This document shows, piece by piece, positions 1 through 5,935 of a stretch of DNA of 6,778 bases. The notes below the pieces were generated by a model. The model did not search any database. It was not told the DNA's origin and saw only the letters and a list, made by a program, of their open reading frames with translations. Position 1 is the stretch's first letter; every line of letters starts with the position of its first letter. The DNA is from Microcaldota archaeon (GTDB taxonomy: Archaea > Micrarchaeota > Micrarchaeia > Anstonellales > Bilamarchaeaceae). The DNA lies in assembly GCA_030668565.1 (NCBI GenBank), contig DAOVFD010000055.1, forward strand, positions 1 through 6,778, given 5' to 3'. A program made the position numbers and the translations under genes.

Positions 1-1767
1 CACATGGTCTTTCAGTTCATTACGAAGTTCCTCTGTTTCCTTCATGTCTTTTTTAAGGACAACAAGAGCAACTATGCTTTCTCCCTTTATCTCATGGGGT
101 TTACCAATAACAGCAGCTTCAGCAACGGCTTCATGGCTTATCAGCGCTGATTCCAGCTCCGCATTACTAAGCCTGTGCCCAGCCACTTTAAGAACGTCAT
201 CCTCTCTTCCCAGCACCCAGAGATACCCGTCCTCATCAAGACGTGCGACATCTCCTGTCAAATAGACTCCCGGGTACTCTGACCAATAGACACTTTTATA
301 TTTTTCAGGATTATTGTAAAGCCCAGCCAGCATTGCAGGCCAGGGTTTGAGAAGCACCAGGCTACCCCCCTTCCCGGGAGCAACGTCCTTTCCTTTATCA
401 TCGTACACTGATGCAGCAAAACCAGGAAGGGGCTTTGTTGCCGAGCCGGGTTTTAAATCTATAATCGGCAATGGCGAAATGCAAAAACACCCGGTTTCGG
501 TCTGCCACCAGGTGTCCATTATCTGGCAGCGCCCACCCCCTATTTTTTCATAATACCATATCCACGCCCTGGGGTTTATTGGTTCACCAACACTACCGAG
601 CAGACGCAGACATGAAAGGTCATGTTTCTCCGCCCATTTTTCACCGAATTTCATGAACATCCTGATGGCCGTCGGGGACGTGTAAAAAACACTCACCTTA
701 AACTTCTCTATTATACTCCACCACCTGTCCGGTTCCGGGTAATCGGGGGAGCCTTCATACATAACAGAAGTCGCGCCGAGGATTAGTGGAGCGTACACAA
801 TATAGCTATGGCCGGTCACCCAACCAACATCTGCAGCGCACCACCATACGTCATCTTCCTTCAGGTCAAAAACCCATTTGAGTGTAAGTGCAATCGCAAC
901 AGCATATCCACCATGTCTTTGCATGACCCCCTTGGGCTTACCGGTTGTCCCGGAGGTGTACAGAACATAAAGCAGGTCATTCGCGTCCATTTTTTCAGTT
1001 TCGCATTCGCCGCGTTCATCCTTGGTTATCTCGTGCCACCACAAATCCCTCTTTTCATTCCATGAGGTTTCTTCTTCAACACGTTTGTAAACTATTACAT
1101 GCTCTATAGGGTTGGTTTCTTTCAGTCCTATATCCACGTTCCTTTTCAGTGGAATTATCTTACCCCTCCTCCAGAAACCGTTACACGTTATCAACACCCT
1201 GGCTCCGCAGTCATTTATCCTATTAACGAGAGCGGTAGAACTGAATCCCGAAAAAACGACAGAGTGGACCAATCCTATTTTTGCACACGCAAGCATTGCA
1301 ACCGGAAGCTCGGGGATCATCGGCAGATATATCGCGATCCTCTCTCCTTTTTTCAAACCAAGCCTTTTCAGCGCATTTGCCAGCTTGTTTACCTCTTCAT
1401 AAAGCTGTTTGTATGTTATTTTTCTAACATCACCGGGTTCTCCTTCAAATATATATGCTATTTTATCCGGTCTTAGTTTAACCTGCTTGTCAAGGGCATA
1501 ATGAACAATATTGTATTTTGCTCCGACAAACCATTTTGAAAACGGGAGATTCCATTCAAGCACCTTCCCCGGCGGTTCATACCATTCAACAACCTCTTTT
1601 GAAACCTCACCCCAGAACCATTCAATATCTTGGCTTTTTTCAAGCAGTTCTTCATAGGTTTTTATCCCGTGTTCTTCCATCCATTTCTTCACATTGCTCT
1701 CTTCAATGAGTTTTTTGTCTGGTTTGAAAACTCTTTTTTCTTTCAGAAGGACATCTATGCGTTTCAT
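1..1767 (-). CDS. acs: Acetyl-CoA synthetase, AMP-forming (C-terminus beyond left edge)
   Basis: This enzyme makes acetyl-CoA from acetate, CoA and ATP through an acetyl-adenylate, releasing AMP and PPi in the cytoplasm. The frame is open for 589 codons from ATG at 1767 to the left edge. The adenylation P-loop YTSGTTGKPKG is at residues 270-280, DVGWVTGHSY around 314-323, GSVGEPINP around 391-399 and DTWWQTETG around 419-427. Residues V317, T318, V393 and W421 match, with a constant offset of 7, the acetate-pocket residues V310, T311, V386 and W414 of Salmonella Acs, so acetate is the likely substrate rather than a longer acid. The hinge aspartate region GREDDVLKVAGHRL is at about 521-534. 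The family is about 650 residues long, so roughly 60-70 are missing, including the catalytic lysine that is acetylated in many homologues. It is the last visible gene of the ACD operon: the start lies 6 nt after the alpha-subunit stop, and an AGGTGA ribosome site overlaps that stop. Confidence 0.96.
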   Translation of the reverse strand, partial: MKRIDVLLKEKRVFKPDKKLIEESNVKKWMEEHGIKTYEELLEKSQDIEWFWGEVSKEVVEWYEPPGKVLEWNLPFSKWFVGAKYNIVHYALDKQVKLRPDKIAYIFEGEPGDVRKITYKQLYEEVNKLANALKRLGLKKGERIAIYLPMIPELPVAMLACAKIGLVHSVVFSGFSSTALVNRINDCGARVLITCNGFWRRGKIIPLKRNVDIGLKETNPIEHVIVYKRVEEETSWNEKRDLWWHEITKDERGECETEKMDANDLLYVLYTSGTTGKPKGVMQRHGGYAVAIALTLKWVFDLKEDDVWWCAADVGWVTGHSYIVYAPLILGATSVMYEGSPDYPEPDRWWSIIEKFKVSVFYTSPTAIRMFMKFGEKWAEKHDLSCLRLLGSVGEPINPRAWIWYYEKIGGGRCQIMDTWWQTETGCFCISPLPIIDLKPGSATKPLPGFAASVYDDKGKDVAPGKGGSLVLLKPWPAMLAGLYNNPEKYKSVYWSEYPGVYLTGDVARLDEDGYLWVLGREDDVLKVAGHRLSNAELESALISHEAVAEAAVIGKPHEIKGESIVALVVLKKDMKETEELRNELKDHV

Positions 1768-1773
1768 CTGGTT

Positions 1774-1779
1774 TCACCT
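1774..1779 (-). promoter_or_regulatory. Ribosome binding site of acs, overlapping the acdA stop
   Basis: On the minus strand AGGTGA lies 6 nt before the ATG at 1767 and contains the TGA stop of the upstream gene. It supports this start and suggests translational coupling of the two genes. Confidence 0.7.
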
Positions 1780-3165
1780 GCCAGAACCGCTTCTAATCGA
1801 GTATGCGTACTCAACAAGTTTTTTCACAGCCTTTACAGCATCTGATGGTGACGAATAGGTGGGCACGCCGTAACTCTCCAGTATCTTACGATGCCCCTGC
1901 GTGTATTCTCCCCCGACAGCGATAACCACCACTGGTTTTTTCTTCTCATCCGAAAGATTTATCAGAATATTCAGTATGCGTTCGTCAACTGCAGGTGCCT
2001 GGAACAACACGATTACAACGATAATGTCAACTTCCTTTGCTTCCTTTATCACACCAAGCGTTTTTTTGTACACACCGGAATCCGCGTCCGCGATGATGTC
2101 CAGGGGATTTTCCGCATTCGCATAAGGAGGAATAATCCGTTTCAATTTCTTTATCGTTTCCGGGGAAAATTCCACGAGCTCCAGATGTTGTTCCTCAATC
2201 ACATCCGTTGTCAGCACACCAAGCCCACCCCCGTTCGTTACAACACCGATTCGTTTTCCTTTCGGCAATGCCTGGTTGAATATTTTTACGAATTCAAACA
2301 ATTCATCCAGGCTGTAGGCAACGACAACCCCCGCCTGCCTGAATGCAGCATCATATGCAAGATAATTTCCTGCAAGATTCCCGGTATGTGAGTATGCTGC
2401 CTTTGATGCCTTTACCCCCCTTCCTGCCTTCAGCACAACTATCGGCTTTTTCCTATTCACCCTCTTCATGGTTTCCAATAGCCTTTTCCCGTTCTTCGTT
2501 CCTTCAAGGTACAACAATATCTCTTCTGTTTTCTTATCGGTCTCAAGATATTCCAGCAGGTCTGATTCGTCTATTACTGTTCCATTACCATAGGAAATGA
2601 ATTTCGAGACCCCCACGCCATACTGTGCAGCAAGGTCAACAACACACGTTCCGGTGGCACCACTCTGCGTTACGAATGAAATTCCTCCAGGTCTGGGACG
2701 TTTTAACTTGTACATTGGAAGGAATATCGAGTCCACTCTTTTGTAGGGGTTCAAAATTCCCAAGCAATTCGGCCCGATGACACATATATCGTATCTATCC
2801 GCGACCTCCTTTAGTTTGTTTTCCAGCTCATTATTCCCGACTTCTCCAAATCCCCCGCTCAGGACAACTACACCCTTAATCCTCTTTTTCCCGCACTGCT
2901 CAAGGACTTTCGGAACTACCATGGCCGGTATTGCTATTATCGCGCAGTCTACCTTTCCCCTTACGTCAAGGACTGAAGGATAACACCTGAGCCCGGCAAG
3001 CTTATTGTATTTCGGGTTTATCGGATAAATCTTCCCCCCGAATTTACCTTCAATAAGATTTTTCAGCACCACCGCGCCAACCTTTGTGGATGTTCCTGAG
3101 GCACCGACAACCGCAATGCTCTTCGGCCTGAAAATATACTTTAGATTTTTTACCTGTTCCCTCAT
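1774..3165 (-). CDS. acdA: Acetyl-CoA synthetase (ADP-forming), alpha subunit, CoA-binding
   Basis: This is the CoA-binding and phosphohistidine subunit of the ADP-forming acyl-CoA synthetase, which converts acyl-CoA + ADP + Pi to acid + CoA + ATP and is the main substrate-level ATP step of many fermentative archaea. At 463 residues it matches separate archaeal alpha subunits (about 460). An N-terminal Rossmann CoA-binding domain starts at SIAVVGASG (16-24). GPNCLGI (131-137) and SFVTQSGATGT (163-173) are ligase-domain motifs. SHTGNLAG holds the expected phosphorylated histidine, H260. The C-terminal part (from about 300, KRIGVVTNGGGLGV) is the second succinyl-CoA-ligase-like domain. Translation starts at ATG 3165 in an ATGA overlap with the beta gene, preceded by AGAGGAC. 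That overlap and the shared order indicate coupled synthesis of the two subunits. Specificity (acetyl, or branched or aryl acyl) cannot be read from the sequence with confidence. Confidence 0.94.
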   Translation of the reverse strand: MREQVKNLKYIFRPKSIAVVGASGTSTKVGAVVLKNLIEGKFGGKIYPINPKYNKLAGLRCYPSVLDVRGKVDCAIIAIPAMVVPKVLEQCGKKRIKGVVVLSGGFGEVGNNELENKLKEVADRYDICVIGPNCLGILNPYKRVDSIFLPMYKLKRPRPGGISFVTQSGATGTCVVDLAAQYGVGVSKFISYGNGTVIDESDLLEYLETDKKTEEILLYLEGTKNGKRLLETMKRVNRKKPIVVLKAGRGVKASKAAYSHTGNLAGNYLAYDAAFRQAGVVVAYSLDELFEFVKIFNQALPKGKRIGVVTNGGGLGVLTTDVIEEQHLELVEFSPETIKKLKRIIPPYANAENPLDIIADADSGVYKKTLGVIKEAKEVDIIVVIVLFQAPAVDERILNILINLSDEKKKPVVVIAVGGEYTQGHRKILESYGVPTYSSPSDAVKAVKKLVEYAYSIRSGSGR

Positions 3166-3794
3166 GTTTTTGTCCTCTTAAATCTCACATCAAGAACATC
3201 GCACCCGTTCTCATTGAAAATGACCGGATTCAAGTCAATCTCTGTTATATCTTCTTTCTGCATGAATCTACAGACTTTCAAAAGAAGCTCTTCAAGACTC
3301 TTCATGTGGATTGCCTTCTTTCCCCGCATACCCATAAGAATCGGGTGGGACTTCAGTTCCATAACCATCACTTTTACATCCTCTCTTCTTATGGGGCAGA
3401 TTCTGGCGCTGATATCCCTGAAAACCTCAACATATATTCCACCAAGCCCGAGCACAACAAGGTGGCCAAACTGCGCATCTTTTTTTCCACCTATAATAAG
3501 TTCGATTCCCTTTCTTGCTTTTTTCTGGACCAGTATCCCGTCAACTTTTTTTCCACGCGTGTTTTCCATTATTTCATTATACGCAGCCCGTAACGCTTTC
3601 CTGTTTTTTATTCCGATAATGACCCCACCGACATCGGTTTTGTGCGTTATCTCCGGAGAAACAACCTTCAACACCAGGGGATAACCTATCTTTTTACCCA
3701 TCTCCACAACCTCAGCCTCACTCTTCGCAAGTGCATATGGAAGAAGGGCAAAACCATGTTTTTCGAGAAACTTAAAATCATCGATAATCGTCAT
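3162..3794 (-). CDS. acdB: Acetyl-CoA synthetase (ADP-forming), beta subunit, ATP-grasp
   Basis: This is the nucleotide-binding subunit that partners the adjacent alpha subunit and passes phosphate between the alpha phosphohistidine and ADP. Its 210 residues form one ATP-grasp domain, slightly shorter than typical beta subunits (about 230). GYPLVLKVVSPEITHKTDVGG (37-57) contains H51, at the place of the second, beta-side histidine described in archaeal ACD. The ATP-grasp core continues through GILVQKKARKGIELIIGG and FGHLVVLGLGGIYVEVF. EIDLNPVIF near the C-terminus carries the metal-binding Asp/Asn region. It is first in the operon and overlaps the alpha gene by 4 nt. There is no Shine-Dalgarno sequence before ATG 3794. 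A TATA-like box centred about 26 nt upstream suggests a leaderless transcript. Confidence 0.94.
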   Translation of the reverse strand: MTIIDDFKFLEKHGFALLPYALAKSEAEVVEMGKKIGYPLVLKVVSPEITHKTDVGGVIIGIKNRKALRAAYNEIMENTRGKKVDGILVQKKARKGIELIIGGKKDAQFGHLVVLGLGGIYVEVFRDISARICPIRREDVKVMVMELKSHPILMGMRGKKAIHMKSLEELLLKVCRFMQKEDITEIDLNPVIFNENGCDVLDVRFKRTKT

Positions 3795-3856
3795 TGCTGA
3801 TAGTTTGCAGAGTAGATTAATAAAGTTTGTTTCCTATTTCATGCAAGGTGAATTCA
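3795..3856. promoter_or_regulatory. Divergent promoter region between acdB and ferredoxin
   Basis: This 62-bp spacer separates the minus-strand ACD operon from the plus-strand ferredoxin gene. The AT-rich box ATTAATAAAG (3816-3825) reads CTTTATTAAT on the minus strand, centred about 26 nt before acdB. That is the usual archaeal TATA distance for a leaderless start. It may also serve ferredoxin, but from there the transcript would begin almost inside the ferredoxin ribosome site, so that use is less certain. Confidence 0.5.
3845..3850 (+). promoter_or_regulatory. Ribosome binding site of ferredoxin
   Basis: AGGTGA lies 6 nt before ATG 3857. It decides the start in favour of MAVKII over a TTG-initiated extension beginning at 3827. 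Confidence 0.75.
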
Positions 3857-4093
3857 ATGGCTGTTAAAATAATACATGACAGAAAGGCCTGCATAGGTTG
3901 CGGGGCATGTGCAGCGGTTTGCCCTGATTTCTGGGAAATGGCTGATGATGGAAAGTCAGATCTCAAAGGAGCCAAAGCAGAGGGAGACAACCTTATCCTC
4001 GAGCTTCCTGATAAAAAATGCAATCTTAATGCGGCACAATCCTGCCCAGTAAACTGCATCCATGTAGAGGAAGAAGGCAAAAAACTGATATGA
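3857..4093 (+). CDS. Ferredoxin, single [4Fe-4S] cluster type
   Basis: This is a small cytoplasmic electron carrier of 78 residues. ACIGCGACAAVCP places C12, C15, C18 and C22, and CNLNAAQSCPVNC places C55, C63 and C67. The 8-residue C55-C63 spacing and the CP after C63 match Pyrococcus furiosus ferredoxin. By that alignment C12, C15, C18 and C63 would hold one [4Fe-4S] cluster, while C22 and C55 would correspond to the disulfide pair of the Pyrococcus protein. The second ligand here is Cys, where Pyrococcus has Asp. C67 is an extra cysteine (CPVNC, where Pyrococcus has CPVSA). The full eight-cysteine pattern of two-cluster ferredoxins is absent. The gene is divergent from the ACD operon and convergent with the ATPase. 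A role with acetyl-CoA-linked ferredoxin oxidoreductases is plausible, but none is present in the window. Confidence 0.93.
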   Translation: MAVKIIHDRKACIGCGACAAVCPDFWEMADDGKSDLKGAKAEGDNLILELPDKKCNLNAAQSCPVNCIHVEEEGKKLI

Positions 4094-4100
4094 ATTCCAG

Positions 4101-4143
4101 TTTCAATAATTACGCAAATATCGAAATCAGGCTTTCAATAATT
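4101..4143. repeat. Left copy of the 43-bp direct repeat flanking the ATPase gene
   Basis: This stretch recurs at 5499-5541 with a single difference (C at 4115, T at 5513). It begins and ends with the 11-bp unit TTTCAATAATT, the two units lying 32 bp apart. It starts 7 bp after the ferredoxin stop codon and overlaps the last codons and the stop of the ATPase gene (stop at 4127-4129). A further matching TCCA lies just outside it (4096-4099 and 5494-5497), separated by one mismatch. Confidence 0.9.
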
Positions 4144-5446
4144 GTAAGCTCTGTTCAGGAAAGAGTAGAAAGACGGCGAGGGGTACCTTATTCTCCTCAA
4201 GGGTGTTTTTAGTGAGATAAACTACCCCCTCCCTTTCCTTAACCACTTTACCGAATTTACATTCTATTCTATAGGTTTTTTTTCCGAACTTAGCGACAAA
4301 ATCCGTTTCCCAACTCCTCTCTTTCTCGAAACGGACGTATCTTCGTATATCAAAGTCATTCTCACCATATTTCAGGTCAAGGTATTGAAGTATATTAGCG
4401 TAAGTACTGATCTCAGCCAGTTTTCCAGCACATGTCGAATCAATATCAGTTATCCCGACAGCGTTTATCTTTCTACTCTTGAAAAGCGCAAGCCAATAGA
4501 GGAACGGGTCGATAAAGTATACTTTCTTGTTCTTTGTTGTTCCGATCCGTGCCCTCTTGCTCTTTTCCAAATAATCAATTACAAACATGTTTTTCAGAAT
4601 TTCAGCATACTCTGCGACTGTCGGATGGCTTATGGTTTTCGCAAGTGCACTCCATGATACATCATTAGTCAGGACGTTCGCAATTCCATCCATTATCTGG
4701 GTAGCAGTTTCAGGAGACCTCTTTATTTTAGCCAGCTCACCATCTATCCATGCAGAATATATTGCGAAGAGTTCCTCCCCAACAAAGCCGTTCTTTTCAA
4801 GAGCATTCAGCGCCCTGATAAATCCCCCATGGATAAAATATTTGTAGAGAATTGGGTTTAGTTTATCAACCTGCACAACCGCTTCTTTTGGTGTTTTTGG
4901 TTTTATACCATAAAGATTGGCCACTTCTCTGAAACTCAGGGGGTAGTATCTGAATTTATACTGCCCTTCAGCCATTCTTCCGGGTAATCTCTCAGCCCCT
5001 TTCATTATATTTACTGAACTCGAACCAGTGAGCACAACATATTTTTCTTCAAATATCCCATCATCCACAAGCGCCTTTATCGCCCTTTCCCATTCTTTAA
5101 CCGCGCTTACCTCATCTATGAAGATATGTGTCGATTTATACAAGCCAGCCACTATCCTCACTACACTATTCAATTCAAACCTGTCTCTTATCATCTCCCC
5201 ATTCAGATAGAGAATGTCTGTCGTCTTTTCTCCAGCCGCTATCTTAGATATCGCCTTCTTGATGGATGTAGTTTTTCCCACCTGTCTTGGTCCATAAACA
5301 ATAATTACACCGCGCTTTTTCGGTATGTAGCCTTCCCTATGGTAGATGTACCTATATTTTTCAAGTCGTTTCAGGTGTCTATCTTCCCTTTCCCATCCCT
5401 TAGTCCTCCACCAGGGATTTTGCGCTGCTATCTCCTCAATTTCCAT
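4127..5446 (-). CDS. AAA ATPase with DUF4143-type C-terminal region
   Basis: The 439-residue protein belongs to the large prokaryotic P-loop ATPase group (COG1373-like), whose cellular role is poorly known. The N-terminus carries NPWW (10-13), typical of archaeal members. Walker A is YGPRQVGKTT (51-60) and Walker B is HIFIDEVS (107-114). VLTGSSS (138-144) is a sensor-like strand, and RLPGRM (153-158) ends in a likely arginine-finger region. Residues of about 245-300 look like a winged helix (ALAKTISHPTVAEYAEILKN). The C-terminal part has D382 and E395-x-K397 (TDFVAKF then RIECKFGK), resembling the PD-(D/E)xK nuclease fold seen in this group. All ATPase motifs look intact. No Shine-Dalgarno sequence precedes ATG 5446, and a TATA-like box 27 nt upstream suggests a leaderless start. 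The 43-bp repeat bracketing the gene suggests it may be a mobile or duplicated unit. Substrate and function are unknown. Confidence 0.9.
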   Translation of the reverse strand: MEIEEIAAQNPWWRTKGWEREDRHLKRLEKYRYIYHREGYIPKKRGVIIVYGPRQVGKTTSIKKAISKIAAGEKTTDILYLNGEMIRDRFELNSVVRIVAGLYKSTHIFIDEVSAVKEWERAIKALVDDGIFEEKYVVLTGSSSVNIMKGAERLPGRMAEGQYKFRYYPLSFREVANLYGIKPKTPKEAVVQVDKLNPILYKYFIHGGFIRALNALEKNGFVGEELFAIYSAWIDGELAKIKRSPETATQIMDGIANVLTNDVSWSALAKTISHPTVAEYAEILKNMFVIDYLEKSKRARIGTTKNKKVYFIDPFLYWLALFKSRKINAVGITDIDSTCAGKLAEISTYANILQYLDLKYGENDFDIRRYVRFEKERSWETDFVAKFGKKTYRIECKFGKVVKEREGVVYLTKNTLEENKVPLAVFLLFPEQSLQLLKA

Positions 5447-5466
5447 AATTTTATTAGGACCAGAAT

Positions 5467-5480
5467 CTTTTTAATTTTTG
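5467..5480 (-). promoter_or_regulatory. TATA-like box of the ATPase gene
   Basis: The minus strand reads CAAAAATTAAAAAG, centred about 27 nt upstream of ATG 5446. With no ribosome site visible, this fits a leaderless archaeal promoter. The call rests on composition and distance only. Confidence 0.45.
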
Positions 5481-5482
5481 CT

Positions 5483-5508
5483 ATTATTGAAACTCCACTT
5501 TCAATAAT
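5483..5508. repeat. Inverted repeat, 10-bp arms, 6-nt spacer
   Basis: ATTATTGAAA (5483-5492) and TTTCAATAAT (5499-5508) are perfect reverse complements around CTCCAC. The right arm is also the first unit of the right 43-bp direct repeat. The dyad lies just upstream of the ATPase TATA-like box. It could be a dimeric regulator site, a recombinase site or a weak hairpin. The left repeat copy has no matching inverted arm. Confidence 0.85.
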
Positions 5509-5541
5509 TACGTAAATATCGAAATCAGGCTTTCAATAATT
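5499..5541. repeat. Right copy of the 43-bp direct repeat flanking the ATPase gene
   Basis: This pairs with 4101-4143 at an offset of 1398 bp, with 42 of 43 positions identical. It contains the 8-bp palindrome TTACGTAA (5508-5515), which the single mismatch breaks in the left copy. It lies between the two divergent promoters, 52 bp before the MNT start. Confidence 0.9.
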
Positions 5542-5563
5542 ACAAATACTCCGCTGATAACTC

Positions 5564-5576
5564 TTTTAAACTTAAA
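5564..5576 (+). promoter_or_regulatory. TATA-like box of the MNT gene
   Basis: TTTTAAACTTAAA contains TTTTAAA centred about 27 nt upstream of ATG 5594, again with no ribosome site between. This is consistent with a leaderless transcript. Confidence 0.5.
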
Positions 5577-5593
5577 TCTGCATCTATTGATAT

Positions 5594-5935
5594 ATGGGAA
5601 TGAAAACAGGACTTGGGCAAAAAAGAGAGAAGTTGCTTAAAAAAGAGCTTAAGAGAATACTCACAGAGATAAAAAAACTAAACCCAATAAAAATCATTCT
5701 CTTTGGTTCTCTGAACGAACGAAATGTTGGGAAAGCCAGTGATATAGATATAGCGATAATCAAAAACACAGAAAAAGGCTTCTCCGAACGACTCGAAGAG
5801 GTGTATAAAAAGATACAACCAAGGGTGGCGGTAGATTTCTTTGTTTACACACCCAAAGAACTCGAAAGACTGAAGGTGAGCAGCCATTTTGTAAGAAGAA
5901 TGCTGGAGAGAGGTACGGTTCTGTATGAAGCCTGA
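5594..5935 (+). CDS. Minimal nucleotidyltransferase (MNT domain)
   Basis: The 113-residue protein is a polymerase-beta-fold minimal nucleotidyltransferase. ILFGSLNERNVGKASDIDIAI contains the signature G38-S39-x10-D50-x-D52, and a third carboxylate, D81, follows in VAVDFFVY. All three metal-binding acidic residues are therefore present, so the protein is probably catalytically competent. It overlaps the HEPN gene downstream by 11 nt, the classical MNT/HEPN arrangement. In studied pairs the MNT protein can act as an antitoxin by adding AMP to the HEPN partner; whether that holds here is inference. The start at 5594 is chosen because a TATA-like box lies 27 nt upstream. ATG 5600 is a possible alternative that would shorten the protein by two residues. 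Confidence 0.9.
   Translation: MGMKTGLGQKREKLLKKELKRILTEIKKLNPIKIILFGSLNERNVGKASDIDIAIIKNTEKGFSERLEEVYKKIQPRVAVDFFVYTPKELERLKVSSHFVRRMLERGTVLYEA

Larger units (their letters stand above)
5447..5593. promoter_or_regulatory. Divergent intergenic region between ATPase and MNT genes
   Basis: This 147-bp spacer holds TATA-like boxes for both flanking genes. Between them lies a cluster of three copies of the TTTCAATAAT unit, one inverted and two direct. The repeats therefore sit immediately upstream of both putative core promoters, where an archaeal regulator could act on either or both genes. Confidence 0.5.

Noticed and set aside
1099..1476. 125-codon plus-strand open frame opposite acs
   Set aside because: It is antisense to a conserved acetyl-CoA synthetase coding sequence that is open throughout, and its product is not family-like.
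1..1767. Possible frameshift or pseudogene in acs
   Set aside because: Every in-frame triplet from 1767 to the left edge was checked, no stop occurs, and all pocket residues keep a constant offset to Salmonella Acs.
3214..3684. 156-codon plus-strand open frame opposite acdB
   Set aside because: It lies wholly inside a convincing ATP-grasp gene and its translation shows no recognisable domain.
3827..3856. Longer ferredoxin beginning at TTG 3827
   Set aside because: A strong AGGTGA site 6 nt before ATG 3857 and the family's MAxKxx N-terminus favour the shorter form, and the extra ten residues have no family resemblance.
4094..4126. Terminator hairpin between ferredoxin and ATPase
   Set aside because: No convincing stem or T-run was seen in the 33-bp gap, which is mostly the left repeat copy.
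4101..5541. CRISPR array, because the minus strand units end in ATTGAAAG like many CRISPR repeat ends
   Set aside because: Units are 32 bp apart with the intervening bases also repeated at the second site, so there are no unique spacers, only two units per site, and no cas gene in the window.
4101..5541. Insertion sequence with terminal repeats
   Set aside because: The flanking 43-bp copies are in direct, not inverted, orientation, the gene between encodes an ATPase rather than a transposase, and no short target duplication is visible outside them.
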